A stretch of 64,000 bases of DNA from Roseivivax sediminis (GTDB lineage Bacteria > Pseudomonadota > Alphaproteobacteria > Rhodobacterales > Rhodobacteraceae): assembly GCF_900112685.1 (NCBI RefSeq), contig NZ_FOMS01000012.1:62001-126000 (forward strand), written 5' to 3'. Every line of letters begins with the position of its first letter. Position 1 is the stretch's first letter. The position numbers and the translations under genes were made by a program. Of the stretch, positions 1 to 8,442 are shown piece after piece. A model generated the notes under the pieces. It saw only the letters and a list, made by a program, of their open reading frames with translations. It was not told the origin of the DNA and did no database searches.

Positions 1-236
1 TCACCCGCGCGGCGGTGCTGCGCTTCGCCCGCGAGGCGCAGATGAAGGTGGAGGAGCGGCCGTTCACGATCGAAGAGGCTCAGGCGGCCGACGAGGCGTT
101 CGTGACCTCGGCCTCGGCCTTCGTGATGCCGGTTGTGGAGATCGACGGCGCGGCCATCGGGGACGGCACGCCGGGGGCGCGGACCGCGCGGCTGCGCGAG
201 ATCTACCTCGACGAGAGCCGCAAGACGGCGGTCTGA
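1..236 (+). CDS. Class IV aminotransferase, D-amino-acid type (C-terminal part)
   Basis: This is the C-terminal end of a PLP-dependent class IV aminotransferase whose start lies outside the window; the frame is open from base 3 and stops at 234-236. The visible part carries the family's late signature: a run reading SASAFVMPVVEIDG followed by IGDGTPG, which in D-amino-acid transaminases contacts the PLP phosphate and ends near the C-terminus. Both D-alanine transaminases and branched-chain aminotransferases share this fold; the SAxxFVMPV wording favours the D-amino-acid branch common in alphaproteobacteria. The catalytic lysine is not in the window, so substrate specificity cannot be checked. 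Confidence 0.8.
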   Translation, partial: TRAAVLRFAREAQMKVEERPFTIEEAQAADEAFVTSASAFVMPVVEIDGAAIGDGTPGARTARLREIYLDESRKTAV

Positions 237-273
237 GCCGCGCAGGGCGGGGCGGTGACCGCCCCGCCGCCGG

Positions 274-909
274 TCAACTGGCGGCCCCCGGATCGCGGGT
301 GAAGCCGCGGAAGTAGACGAAGACCGCCGCCGCGACCACGGCGACCAGCGCCGATTTCACCAGGAAGGCCGGATCCGCGCCGCCGCCGAGCGAGGCCGCG
401 AGCACGGAGACGAGGTCGATCACGACGGTCAGCGCCGCCACGAACATCGCGATATGGGCCAGCCAATCGCGCACGGCGGAGCGGCGCACCAGCCCGTCGG
501 CGCGCGCGGCGCGGGCGACCCGGGCGTTCAGCACAAGGAAGATCGGGAAGAACACGATGACGCTGGCGATCTCCCGGTGGAGGGCGCGGCGGACATAGTC
601 CGGCCGGTCCTCGGGCGGCGGATCGAGCCAGAGGTCGATGACCTCGAAGCCGAGCGACAGCCCCTGGATCACGCTGACGGCAAGCGCGACGAACATCAGC
701 CCGTAAACGAAAGCCTCGCGCGCTGAAACGGCCGGCCGCGGGCGCGGCACCGGGATCGGGAACGGCCCTTCGGCCCAGTCCGCGAGCGCCTTGTTGGCTT
801 CGCCGCGCGACCAGCCGGCCGCGGTCAGCGCGCCGGCGACCTCGGTATGACTGTGGCCGGCGCGCAGCGCCTCAGCGACGAAGGCTGTGAGTCGCTGGGA
901 GGCGCGCAT
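274..909 (-). CDS. DUF5671-like membrane protein
   Basis: A 211-residue protein with a soluble N-terminal part (about residues 1-55, helical, Ala/Gly-rich, reading like a small UBA-like or SHOCT-like helical domain) followed by about four hydrophobic segments ending in FVYFRGF. This arrangement fits the DUF5671 family, whose function is unknown. The ATG at 909 was chosen because it lies 2 bases after the stop of the upstream DUF1244 gene, implying translational coupling; the open frame continues further upstream but inside that gene. It is the last gene of a leftward trio with an N-formylglutamate amidohydrolase. Confidence 0.7.
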   Translation of the reverse strand: MRASQRLTAFVAEALRAGHSHTEVAGALTAAGWSRGEANKALADWAEGPFPIPVPRPRPAVSAREAFVYGLMFVALAVSVIQGLSLGFEVIDLWLDPPPEDRPDYVRRALHREIASVIVFFPIFLVLNARVARAARADGLVRRSAVRDWLAHIAMFVAALTVVIDLVSVLAASLGGGADPAFLVKSALVAVVAAAVFVYFRGFTRDPGAAS

Positions 910-911
910 TG

Positions 912-1226
912 TCAGCTCTTGTCGCCGACGTTCTCCGCGAAGCTCTTCTCGAAGGCCTTCTGCTGGCCGTCGTTCGCGTCGGTCTGGTATTTCGCCTTCC
1001 ACTCGGACATCGGCATACCGTAGAAGATCTCGCGCGCCTCTTCCTTGCCCATGTCGATGCCGCGCGCGTTCGCGGCCTCCTGGTACCAGCGCGACAGGCA
1101 ATTCCGGCAGAACCCGGCGAGGTTCATCATGTCGATGTTCTGCACGTCCGTGCGCTCTTCCATCAGGTGCTGGCGCAGGCGGCGGAAGGCGGCGGCCTCG
1201 AGCTCGATGCGGGTCTGGTCGTCCAT
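912..1226 (-). CDS. DUF1244 family protein
   Basis: A 104-residue soluble protein matching the DUF1244 family, which is small, widespread in alpha- and gammaproteobacteria and of unknown function. Recognisable features are the central GFCRNCLSRWY segment with two cysteines spaced CxxC and the C-terminal GMPMSEWKAKYQ segment. It sits 24 bases downstream of the N-formylglutamate amidohydrolase gene and 2 bases upstream of the DUF5671 gene, so the three are probably co-transcribed. No catalytic motif is evident. Confidence 0.85.
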   Translation of the reverse strand: MDDQTRIELEAAAFRRLRQHLMEERTDVQNIDMMNLAGFCRNCLSRWYQEAANARGIDMGKEEAREIFYGMPMSEWKAKYQTDANDGQQKAFEKSFAENVGDKS

Positions 1227-1250
1227 GGTGTGTCCTCTCGCTTGTCCGTC

Positions 1251-1985
1251 TCAGAGATCGGCCTTTTCCAGCGCCTCTTCAAGGAGCGGGGCGAGCCGTT
1301 GGCCCCACACCGCCTGCGCCGCTTCGGTCGCGATGAGGTCGCTGCGCAGCTCGATCAGCGTGTTGTGCCGGCCGTGGCGCAAGCCGTGACGGTCCATCGT
1401 GTCGCCGGGCAGGTGGCCCGGATAGGGCGCGTTGCGGCCGACGCAGAGATCCGCCTCCGTCTGCAGCAGCCTCAGCAGCGGGTCCGACAGGCGCGAGTCG
1501 CGGCCGTGCAGGATGCCGACATGCCAGGGGCGCGGCGGACGGCCGCGGAGTTGCGGTGTGAAGGAATGGATCGAGACGAGCGCGGTGTCGCTGTGCCGTG
1601 CCGCCAGCGCCGCGACCGCGTCGTCGTAGGGGCGCCAGTAGACCGCCTGCCGGCGGGCCTTTTCCTCCGGGCCGGCATGGCGGTTCGAGGGGATCACCGA
1701 GCCGTCGTAGATCCGCATGAGCTGGGTCGGATCATCCTCTCCGCGATTGGGGTCGATCACGAGGCGCGAGAAGTTCGACAGCACCACCGGAGCCCCCAGC
1801 GCCGCACAGAGCGCCAGCGCCGTGCCGGCCGCGCCGGGATCCCAGGCGATGTGACGCGCCATGTCCGCATCGCTCAGTCCCAGTGTCCCGAGGTCCGGCG
1901 GCACGGTATTCGTGGCATGGTCGCACAGCACCAGTACCCGGCCGGGCCGGTCCGCGCCAACGATCCGGTAGGGTGCGTATGTCAT
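1251..1985 (-). CDS. N-formylglutamate amidohydrolase family protein
   Basis: A 244-residue protein of the N-formylglutamate amidohydrolase family (the fold of HutG-type deformylases), expected to hydrolyse N-formyl-L-glutamate or a related N-acyl amino acid in the cytoplasm. Visible motifs are CDHATN near residue 20, the FSRLVIDPNR segment, SIHSFTP in the middle and the ELRSDLI segment near the end. The start at 1985 is preceded by AGGAGA about ten bases upstream; a longer frame exists but its N-terminus looks non-coding. No histidine-degradation genes are adjacent, so the role is uncertain. It leads a leftward operon with DUF1244 and DUF5671 genes. Confidence 0.82.
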   Translation of the reverse strand: MTYAPYRIVGADRPGRVLVLCDHATNTVPPDLGTLGLSDADMARHIAWDPGAAGTALALCAALGAPVVLSNFSRLVIDPNRGEDDPTQLMRIYDGSVIPSNRHAGPEEKARRQAVYWRPYDDAVAALAARHSDTALVSIHSFTPQLRGRPPRPWHVGILHGRDSRLSDPLLRLLQTEADLCVGRNAPYPGHLPGDTMDRHGLRHGRHNTLIELRSDLIATEAAQAVWGQRLAPLLEEALEKADL

Positions 1986-2181
1986 TGGGGTGTCACTCTC
2001 CTGCCCGATCAGGTGTTGCACGCTCAAGCGGGCCCGCGCACCCATAGGGCAATTGCGGCGCGGACGGAAATCCGTCATAAGCCCGGCGCGTCGTTAGCGA
2101 TAGCGGCCCCGGTCTGGCCCGCGCGACACCACACGCCCGGCGCGCGGCCGGGCCAACACGGACCTGAGGGAGGCCCCGCCT

Positions 2182-3627
2182 ATGAGACGGATGCGCAATG
2201 TGAAGATCGTGGCCACGCTCGGCCCCGCATCGTCGACCTACGAGACGATCCGGGCGCTGCACGAGGCCGGGGCCGATGTTTTCCGGCTCAACATGAGCCA
2301 CGGCACGCAAGAGGACATCGCCGCGCGCCACAAGATCATCCGGCAGGTGGAGCGCGATCTCGATTCGACCATCGCCATCCTCGCGGACCTTCAGGGGCCG
2401 AAGCTGCGTGTCGGCACCTTCGCGGACGGCCCGCAGGAGTTGCAGGAGGGCGCGGCCTTCCGGCTCGACCTCGAGGACAAGCCGGGGGACCTCAGCCGCG
2501 TGCAATTGCCGCATCCGGAGATCTTCGCGGCGCTCGAGCCGGGGGCGACGCTCCTGGTGAACGACGGCAAGGTGCGGCTGAAGGTCGAGGATTGCGGCCC
2601 GGAACACGCCAATTGCGTCGTCAGCGTCGGCGGCACGATCTCGGACCGCAAGGGCGTGAACGTGCCGGACGTGATCCTGCCGCTCGCCGCGCTCAGCGAC
2701 AAGGACCGCGAGGACCTGGAATTCGCCTGCGACCTCGGGGTCGACTGGCTCGCGCTCAGCTTCGTTCAGCGGGCCGAGGACGTGACCGAGGGGCGTGACC
2801 TCGTGCGCGGCCGCGCGGCGGTGATGTCGAAGATCGAGAAACCCGCGGCGATCAAGGAATTCGACGCCATTCTCGAGGCGTCCGACGGGATCATGGTCGC
2901 CCGTGGCGATCTCGGGGTCGAGCTGCCGGTGCAGAACGTCCCGCCGCTGCAGAAGCGCATGACGCGCGCCTGCCGCGCCGCCGCCAAGCCGGTGATCGTC
3001 GCCACCCAGATGCTCGAATCGATGATCGAAAGCCCGATCCCCACCCGCGCCGAGGTCTCGGACGTCGCCACCGCGATCTACGAAGGCTCCGACGCGATCA
3101 TGCTGTCGGCGGAATCGGCTGCCGGGCAGTACCCGGTCGAGGCGGTGACGACGATGGACAACGTCGCCCGCGAGGTCGAGAACGATCCCAACTACCGCCA
3201 GATCATCAACGCCCAGCGGGGGGCGGAGCGGCAGTCCGTGGCGGACGCCATCGTCGCCGCGGCGCGCGAGATCACCGAGACGACGGACGTGAAGGCGATC
3301 TGCTGCTATACCCAGTCGGGCACGACGGCGCTGCTGGTGGCACGCGAACGCCCGCCGGTGCCGATCCTCGCGCTCAGCTCCGAACAGGCGACGGCGCGGC
3401 GGCTGGCGATGAGCTGGGGGACGAACTGCGTGATGACCGGCCCGCTCGACCGGTTCAAGAGCGCCGTGGTCAACGCCGCGCGCGCGGCGCGCAACCTCGG
3501 CTACGCCGACGAGAACGACCAGATCGTCGTGACCGCGGGCGTGCCGTTCAACACCGCCGGCACGACCAACATTCTGCGTGTCGCGCCCTGCAACGAGCGT
3601 TTGATCTACAATACCGATCCGGAGTAA
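2182..3627 (+). CDS. pyk: Pyruvate kinase
   Basis: A 481-residue pyruvate kinase, converting phosphoenolpyruvate and ADP to pyruvate and ATP in the last step of lower glycolysis. The N-terminus reads RNVKIVATLGPAS, followed by the substrate-binding FRLNMSHG; the active-site lysine lies in MSKIEKPAAI, and the MVARGDLGVELP and ATQMLESMI...PTRAEVSDVA segments hold the Mg-binding and PEP-binding residues. Length and full C-terminal allosteric domain are normal. An AGGGAGG ribosome site sits about ten bases before the ATG at 2182. It is transcribed alone; a strong hairpin without a T-run follows. Confidence 0.97.
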   Translation: MRRMRNVKIVATLGPASSTYETIRALHEAGADVFRLNMSHGTQEDIAARHKIIRQVERDLDSTIAILADLQGPKLRVGTFADGPQELQEGAAFRLDLEDKPGDLSRVQLPHPEIFAALEPGATLLVNDGKVRLKVEDCGPEHANCVVSVGGTISDRKGVNVPDVILPLAALSDKDREDLEFACDLGVDWLALSFVQRAEDVTEGRDLVRGRAAVMSKIEKPAAIKEFDAILEASDGIMVARGDLGVELPVQNVPPLQKRMTRACRAAAKPVIVATQMLESMIESPIPTRAEVSDVATAIYEGSDAIMLSAESAAGQYPVEAVTTMDNVAREVENDPNYRQIINAQRGAERQSVADAIVAAAREITETTDVKAICCYTQSGTTALLVARERPPVPILALSSEQATARRLAMSWGTNCVMTGPLDRFKSAVVNAARAARNLGYADENDQIVVTAGVPFNTAGTTNILRVAPCNERLIYNTDPE

Positions 3628-3654
3628 CCTCGGATGATCGGGTAGGGGTGTTCC

Positions 3655-3677
3655 CGGCGGCCGTTACCGGGCCGCCG
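3655..3677 (+). other. Perfect hairpin downstream of pyk
   Basis: CGGCGGCC (3655-3662) pairs perfectly with GGCCGCCG (3670-3677) across a seven-base loop. It starts 28 bases after the pyk stop and ends 21 bases before the ATG of the next small gene. There is no T-run, so it could be a Rho-assisted 3' end for pyk or a barrier to readthrough into the small gene. Confidence 0.5.
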
Positions 3678-3697
3678 CATGAAAAGCGGTGTCGTTC

Positions 3698-3922
3698 ATG
3701 AGCCCGGACCTCAGTCTCACCCTCGGCCTGATCCTGGCCGTCTTCGCCATCCCCTCGATCGTGTCCGCGTTTTCGGACGCACGCAGCCCCCGCGTCTCCG
3801 CGCTGGTCCTTGTCGTCTCGGGCGCGCTCGTCGCGCACGCGATGCGCGTGAAGGAGGGCGGCTACACCCTGCGCGAGGTCCCCGACACGATGATCCGCGT
3901 GATCGCCACCTTCATCGCCTGA
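3698..3922 (+). CDS. Small hydrophobic protein upstream of rpmI
   Basis: A 74-residue protein of unknown function. The N-terminal half is hydrophobic (residues about 7-25 and 33-48 look like two membrane segments) and the C-terminal half is short and amphipathic, ending in IRVIATFIA. Similar small proteins occur upstream of ribosomal L35 genes in Rhodobacteraceae as far as I recall. The ATG at 3698 was preferred to an in-frame GTG three codons upstream; neither has a strong ribosome site. It lies between pyk and rpmI on the same strand. Confidence 0.6.
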   Translation: MSPDLSLTLGLILAVFAIPSIVSAFSDARSPRVSALVLVVSGALVAHAMRVKEGGYTLREVPDTMIRVIATFIA

Positions 3923-4051
3923 ACCGGCCCGGCGCGCCCTTGCAATCGCGCCGCGCCTCGTCTACGGGGACGGCTCGCAGCACAACAGCGCGCGGCCGGC
4001 CGGATCGGTATGCCGAGTCGCGTGACATCTCTGATCGTCAGGAGACATCAA

Positions 4052-4252
4052 ATGCCGAAGATGAAGACGAAGTCGAGCGCCAAGAAACGCTTCAAGGTGT
4101 CGGCGGGGGGCAAGGTCATCGCCGCCCAGGCCGGCAAGCGCCACGGCATGATCAAGCGCACCAACAAGTTCATCCGCGACGCGCGCGGCACGACCACGCT
4201 GTCGAAGCCGGACGCGAAGATCGTCAAGGGCTTCATGCCCTACGACCGCTGA
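4052..4252 (+). CDS. rpmI: 50S ribosomal protein L35
   Basis: A 66-residue basic protein, the full length expected of L35. It begins [15 protein letters not shown] and contains [14 protein letters not shown], both diagnostic. L35 is an rRNA-binding component of the large ribosomal subunit. The ATG at 4052 follows CAGGAG at 4039-4044 with normal spacing; the frame is open upstream but is not protein-like. It is followed 22 bases later by rplT; the usual third partner infC is not in the window. Confidence 0.97.
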   Translation: MPKMKTKSSAKKRFKVSAGGKVIAAQAGKRHGMIKRTNKFIRDARGTTTLSKPDAKIVKGFMPYDR

Positions 4253-4274
4253 ACTGACCCAAGGAGTATAGATC

Positions 4275-4640
4275 ATGTCCCGTGTCAAAGGCGGAACCGT
4301 CACCCACGCGCGCCACAAGAAGATCACCAAGGCGGCCAAGGGCTATTACGGCCGGCGCAAGAACACCTTCAAGGTGGCGGCGCAGGCGGTCGACAAGGCG
4401 AACCAGTACGCCACGCGCGACCGCAAGAACCGCAAGCGGAATTTCCGCGCGCTCTGGATCCAGCGGATCAACGCGGCCGTGCGCGCACATGACGAGGCGC
4501 TGACCTATTCGCGCTTCGTCAACGGCCTGTCGCTGGCCGGTATCGAGGTCGACCGCAAGGTGCTGGCCGATCTCGCCGTGCACGAGCCCGAGGCGTTCGG
4601 CGCCATCGTCGAGAAGGCGAAAGGCGCGCTGGCGGCCTGA
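4275..4640 (+). CDS. rplT: 50S ribosomal protein L20
   Basis: A 121-residue L20 protein, needed early in assembly of the large ribosomal subunit through binding to 23S rRNA. The N-terminal basic extension ([17 protein letters not shown]) and the [19 protein letters not shown] segment are typical and the length is normal. AAGGAG precedes the ATG. It forms a two-gene operon with rpmI and is closed by the intrinsic terminator at 4667-4696. Confidence 0.98.
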   Translation: MSRVKGGTVTHARHKKITKAAKGYYGRRKNTFKVAAQAVDKANQYATRDRKNRKRNFRALWIQRINAAVRAHDEALTYSRFVNGLSLAGIEVDRKVLADLAVHEPEAFGAIVEKAKGALAA

Positions 4641-4666
4641 TCGGGCCCAGCGAACCGGTTTGAAAG

Positions 4667-4696
4667 GGCGCGTCGCTTGGGCGGCGCGCCTTTTTT
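4667..4696 (+). terminator. Intrinsic terminator of rpmI-rplT
   Basis: GGCGCGTCGC (4667-4676) pairs with GCGGCGCGCC (4681-4690) over a TTGG loop, giving a ten-pair stem with one G-T pair, followed directly by six T residues. It lies 26 bases after the rplT stop. Confidence 0.9.
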
Positions 4697-4812
4697 CTGT
4701 TTCCGGGGTGGGCAGATTGCCACCCTGCCAGGTCGTGCTGAACTTGCGGGGGGGCGGTTTGGCCCACGCCGTCTTGGCGCGCATGAGGCCGGCGCGCGGT
4801 ATCCCCGGTGCC

Positions 4813-6009
4813 TCAGGCGTAGGCGAAGTCCAGCCCGGCGATCGCCCCGCGCAGCTCCGCCAGCCCCACGTGGCGGCCGACCAGCGGATAACCCGGCTGG
4901 CCCTGCCGCCGCCGGTCGTCGACCATGTGCAGGCCGTGATCGGGGCGGAACGGGATCGAATGGTCGGCCCGGCCCGCGGCGCGGCGCGACCCTTCCTCCG
5001 CGCGGATTGCGGCGAGCAGCGCGACCATGTCCACGTCGCCGTCGAGATGCCCGCTTTCGTAGAACGAGCAGGGGCGCGCATCGCTGTCGCGGCGGACATT
5101 GCGCAGGTGCAGGAAATGCACCCTGTCGCCGAGCCGGGCCATCATCCCCGGCAGGTCGTTGTCGGCCCGCGCGCCAAGCGAGCCCGAGCAGAGCGTCACC
5201 CCGTTCGCCGGCACGTCGACCGCCTCCAGGACCGAGGCGTAGTCGGCCTCCGTCGACATGATGCGCGGCAGGCCCAGAAGCGGGAAGGGCGGGTCGTCGG
5301 GGTGACAGCACAGGCGCAGGCCGAGTCGTTCAGCTTCCGGCGCGACCATCTCCAGGAAGTCGATCAGGTTGCGGCGCAGCCGCTCCTCGCCGAGGTCGCG
5401 GTAGAGATCGAGATGCGCGCGAACGTCCGTAAGCGACATTTCCTCCGCCGCGCCGGGCAGGCCGAAGACCACGTTGCGGGTCAGTGCAACGCGGTCCGCA
5501 TCCGTCATTGCGGCGGCGCGGCGGGCGGCGGCCTCCGTTACGTCCTCGGCGTATTCGGCGCCCGGTCGCTCCAGCACGTGCAGGTCGAAGGCGGCGAAAT
5601 CGACGAGGTCGAAGCGCATGCAGGTCGCCCCGCCCGGCACCGCCCAGTCGAGATCGGTGCGCGTCCAGTCGAGCACCGGCATGAAGTTGTAGCACACCAC
5701 CTCGATCCCGGCGGCGGCGATGTGATGCAGGCTCTGCACCCAGGCGGCGACGTGCTCGCGCCACGCCCCGCTCTGGCGCTTGATGTCCTCGGAGACCGGA
5801 AGGCTTTCGACCACACTCCAGGTAAGATCCGTCGGCGTGCCGGCCGGGCCGGCGACCTCGCGCTGGCGGCGGGCGATCTCCTCGGGGCTCCAGACCGCGC
5901 CGGGGGCGATGTGGTGCAGCGCGGTGACGATGCCGCGCGCCCCGGTCTGGCGCACGTCGTCGATCGTCACCGGGTCCTTCGGCCCGAACCAGCGCCAGCT
6001 TTCCTGCAT
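4813..6009 (-). CDS. uxuA: D-mannonate dehydratase
   Basis: A 398-residue mannonate dehydratase, which removes water from D-mannonate to give 2-keto-3-deoxy-D-gluconate (KDG) in the glucuronate branch of hexuronate catabolism. The MQESWRWFGPKDP start, the HHIAPGAVWS segment, the CCHPDDPP metal-site segment, HLRNV and FRPDHG are characteristic. Length is normal. The gene is divergent from a GntR regulator with 110 bases between starts, and a TRAP transporter follows the regulator, which suggests import and use of a hexuronate or aldonate. No other glucuronate genes (uxaC, uxuB) are in the window. Confidence 0.95.
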   Translation of the reverse strand: MQESWRWFGPKDPVTIDDVRQTGARGIVTALHHIAPGAVWSPEEIARRQREVAGPAGTPTDLTWSVVESLPVSEDIKRQSGAWREHVAAWVQSLHHIAAAGIEVVCYNFMPVLDWTRTDLDWAVPGGATCMRFDLVDFAAFDLHVLERPGAEYAEDVTEAAARRAAAMTDADRVALTRNVVFGLPGAAEEMSLTDVRAHLDLYRDLGEERLRRNLIDFLEMVAPEAERLGLRLCCHPDDPPFPLLGLPRIMSTEADYASVLEAVDVPANGVTLCSGSLGARADNDLPGMMARLGDRVHFLHLRNVRRDSDARPCSFYESGHLDGDVDMVALLAAIRAEEGSRRAAGRADHSIPFRPDHGLHMVDDRRRQGQPGYPLVGRHVGLAELRGAIAGLDFAYA

Positions 6010-6071
6010 CGCGTCCTCCGTCGATTTTCGCGTCCGCCATCAGATCATGCTCTTCCATCGAAGACGACCTG

Positions 6072-6096
6072 TTGACTGGTATGGTAGTATGGGGCA
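6072..6096 (+). promoter_or_regulatory. Candidate GntR operator in the uxuA-gntR spacer
   Basis: The spacer holds a -35-like TTGACT at 6072-6077 running into two overlapping copies of a TGGTA half-site (6077-6081 and 6082-6086). TGGT-type half-sites are typical of FadR-subfamily GntR regulators, but a clean inverted repeat and a convincing -10 are not visible. The assignment rests mainly on position between divergent genes. Confidence 0.3.
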
Positions 6097-6119
6097 GGTT
6101 TGCCCGAGGGAGAACGCCG

Positions 6120-6845
6120 ATGCAAGCCTCGTCACATCACGCCGCGCCGCGCCTCGACGCGAGCCGCCCGATCGGATCGCAGCTGTTCGCGATGCTGCGC
6201 GGCCGGATCGTGCGGGGCGAGATCGCGCCGGGCATGCGCCTGTCCGAGGCCGGCATCGCGGCCGAGTTCCAGATCAGCCGCCAGCCGGTGCGCGAGGCGT
6301 TCATCAAGCTGTCCGAGGAGGGCCTTCTGGAGGTTCGCCCGCAGCGCGGCACGGTGGTGCCGAAGATCTCCGTCGCGATGGTCGAGGATGCCCGCTTCGT
6401 GCGCGAGGCGGTCGAGGCGGACGTGGTGCGGCTTGCCGCCGAACGGTTCGACGGCGCGCAGAAATCGCGGCTCGAATCGCTGCTCGACGAACAGCACCGC
6501 ACCGAGGACGTGCGCGCCTTCATCGACCTCGACGACCGCTTTCACCGGATGCTGGCGGATGGCGTCGGTCGGGCCCATGCCTGGCACGTCATCGAGGCGC
6601 TGAAGGCGCAGCTAGACCGGGTTCGCTATCTCAGCGTCGCGCAGTTTCCCCGCGCCGCGATCCTGTCGCAGCACGCCGAGGTGACGGACGCGATCCGCCG
6701 CGCCGACCCCGCCGCCGCGGAGGCGGCGATGCGCCGGCACCTGCAACTCATCAACGCCGATCTGCCGGCCGTGGCCCGTGCCCACGCCGACTACTTCGAG
6801 GATGCGCCGGACGGCGCGTCGTTCCAGACACCAAAGGGAGGATAA
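6120..6845 (+). CDS. GntR/FadR-family regulator of the hexuronate module
   Basis: A 241-residue transcription factor. Residues about 15-80 form the winged helix (SQLFAMLRGRIVRGEIAPG, then SRQPVREAFIKLSEEGLL and RGTVV), and the rest is an all-helical FCD effector domain with the DDRFHRMLAD and SQHAEVTDAI segments that usually carry metal-binding histidines and aspartates. FCD regulators commonly sense sugar acids. The ATG at 6120 was chosen because GAGGGAGA lies just upstream; a longer in-frame start at 6072 would overlap the candidate promoter. It is divergent from uxuA and directly followed by dctP, so it probably controls both. Confidence 0.88.
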   Translation: MQASSHHAAPRLDASRPIGSQLFAMLRGRIVRGEIAPGMRLSEAGIAAEFQISRQPVREAFIKLSEEGLLEVRPQRGTVVPKISVAMVEDARFVREAVEADVVRLAAERFDGAQKSRLESLLDEQHRTEDVRAFIDLDDRFHRMLADGVGRAHAWHVIEALKAQLDRVRYLSVAQFPRAAILSQHAEVTDAIRRADPAAAEAAMRRHLQLINADLPAVARAHADYFEDAPDGASFQTPKGG

Positions 6846-6847
6846 CC

Positions 6848-7825
6848 ATGCTCGATTTCACCAGAACCACCACGCTCGCCACTGCACTCGCCGCGCTTCT
6901 TGCCGGCGGCGCCGCGGCGCAGGAGCATACGCTCAACATCAACACCGCGCTGGCCGAGAGCGATCCGCTCTATGCCGGGCTCGAGGCGATGCGCGACAAC
7001 GTGGCCGAGGCGTCGGACGGGCGGCTGGCCATCGTGCTCTACCCCAATTCCCAGCTCGGCCCGGACGAGGACGTGCTCGAACAGGCGCGCGCCGGCGCGC
7101 CGGTCGCGGTGGTCGTGGACGGCGGTCGGCTGGCGGCCTACCAGGACGAATTCGGCGTCCTCGGCGCGCCGTTCCTCGCCTCGGGCTACGACGGCATCCG
7201 CAAGGTCGTGACCTCGGACATGTTCGAGGGCTGGGTCGACGAGATGGCCGAGGGGGCCGGCCTTCAGGTCCTCAGCTTCAACTGGTGGCAGGGCGAGCGG
7301 CACCTTCTGACCAACGTGCCGGTGGAGGAGCCCGCCGACCTCGACGGCATCCGCATGCGCACGCCGGGCGCCCCGGTCTGGACCGGCACGATCTCGGCCA
7401 TGGGCGCGACGCCGACCCCGCTGCCCTGGGGCGAGGTCTACTCGGCCCTCAGCTCCAACGTCATCGACGGGGCAGAGGCGCAGATGCCCGCCATCGTCGG
7501 TGCCAACCTGCAGGAGGTGATCAGCCACGTCACCAAGACCGGGCACATCAACCTGATCACCGGGCTCGTGACCTCGGCCGGCTGGTTCGACAGCCTGCCG
7601 GAGGATCTGCAGACCATCCTGCGCGACGAGGCGCTGGAGGCGGGTGACATCGCTTCCTACGGCACGCGCGACAGCCTCGCCGAGATCGAGGAGCAGCTGA
7701 CGGAGGCCGGCGTGACGGTGTCCGAAGTCGACACCGCGCCTTTCCGCGAGGCGACGGCGGGGGTCTACGACGATCTCGGCTACGGCGATCTGCGCGACGA
7801 GCTGCGGGCGATGGCCGAAGAGTGA
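6848..7825 (+). CDS. dctP: TRAP transporter substrate-binding protein (DctP type)
   Basis: A 325-residue periplasmic solute-binding protein of a tripartite ATP-independent transporter. Residues 1-24 are a Sec signal peptide ending AAA-QE. The mature part has the family layout: LYPNSQLGPDEDVLEQ, the LNGIRMRTPG-like segment here reading LDGIRMRTPG with the arginine that clamps the substrate carboxylate, and LSSNVIDGAEAQ. It starts two bases after the regulator stop with AAAGGGAGG upstream. Linkage to uxuA suggests a hexuronate, aldonate or similar sugar acid as ligand; the sequence alone does not fix it. Confidence 0.9.
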   Translation: MLDFTRTTTLATALAALLAGGAAAQEHTLNINTALAESDPLYAGLEAMRDNVAEASDGRLAIVLYPNSQLGPDEDVLEQARAGAPVAVVVDGGRLAAYQDEFGVLGAPFLASGYDGIRKVVTSDMFEGWVDEMAEGAGLQVLSFNWWQGERHLLTNVPVEEPADLDGIRMRTPGAPVWTGTISAMGATPTPLPWGEVYSALSSNVIDGAEAQMPAIVGANLQEVISHVTKTGHINLITGLVTSAGWFDSLPEDLQTILRDEALEAGDIASYGTRDSLAEIEEQLTEAGVTVSEVDTAPFREATAGVYDDLGYGDLRDELRAMAEE

Positions 7826-7839
7826 TGCACGGCGCCTTG

Positions 7840-7868
7840 CCCGCCGGCGCGGTGCGCGCGCCGGCGGG
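7840..7868 (+). other. Intercistronic hairpin between dctP and dctQ
   Basis: CCCGCCGGCGCG (7840-7851) pairs perfectly with CGCGCCGGCGGG (7857-7868) around a five-base loop. It begins 14 bases after the dctP stop and lies 66 bases before dctQ. There is no T-run. Such hairpins after a binding-protein gene usually protect its message and lower expression of the membrane subunits. Confidence 0.75.
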
Positions 7869-7934
7869 TCGCGTCGCGCCAAGGCGGCCGGCGGACCCTC
7901 TCCCCGCCGGCCGCACCCGAGGAGGATCTGACAC

Positions 7935-8441
7935 ATGCCACAGCTTTACCGCCGGGCGGAATTCGCCGTCGGCGCCACCATCCTTGCGGTGATCACCGGG
8001 CTCGTCTTCGTGGCGGCGGTCATGCGCTTCTTCGGCCAGCCGCTGATCTGGTCGGTGGACATGGCGCAGCTTCTGTTCATCTGGCTGTGCTTCATCGGCG
8101 CCACCCGCGCGCTGCGCGAACGCGCGCATCTGGGCGTGGACCTTCTGATCCGGTTTCTGCCCTTCGCCGCGCGGCGCTGGGTGGAGACGGTCATCGCGCT
8201 CGCCACGCTGGTCTTTCTCGGCATCCTCGCCTGGCAGGGCTACGGGCTGACGATGATGAACCTCGAACGCCAGTTCGGCGACAGCGGGCTGAGCTATGCC
8301 TGGGTCACCATCGCCGTGCCGGTCGGTTGCGTCCTGCTCTCGGTCGCCATCGTGAGGAACTTGGTGCAGTCCTGGCGCTCCGCCGACGAGCTGATCTTCG
8401 CCCGCAACCCGGTGCGCGAGACCGCGCCCTCGGAGCTTTGA
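7935..8441 (+). CDS. dctQ: TRAP transporter small membrane subunit (DctQ type)
   Basis: A 168-residue integral membrane protein with four predicted membrane segments, as expected for the DctQ subunit. The conserved WSVDMAQLLFIWLCFIGA segment and the following RERAHLGVDLL loop are diagnostic. It pairs with DctM to form the sodium-driven membrane complex that receives substrate from the binding protein. AGGAGG precedes the ATG and dctM begins one base after its stop. Confidence 0.92.
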   Translation: MPQLYRRAEFAVGATILAVITGLVFVAAVMRFFGQPLIWSVDMAQLLFIWLCFIGATRALRERAHLGVDLLIRFLPFAARRWVETVIALATLVFLGILAWQGYGLTMMNLERQFGDSGLSYAWVTIAVPVGCVLLSVAIVRNLVQSWRSADELIFARNPVRETAPSEL

Positions 8442-8442
8442 C

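Noticed and set aside
3923-4051. A structured L20-type autoregulatory leader upstream of rpmI
   Set aside because: No convincing pseudoknot or 23S-like mimic could be recognised by eye.
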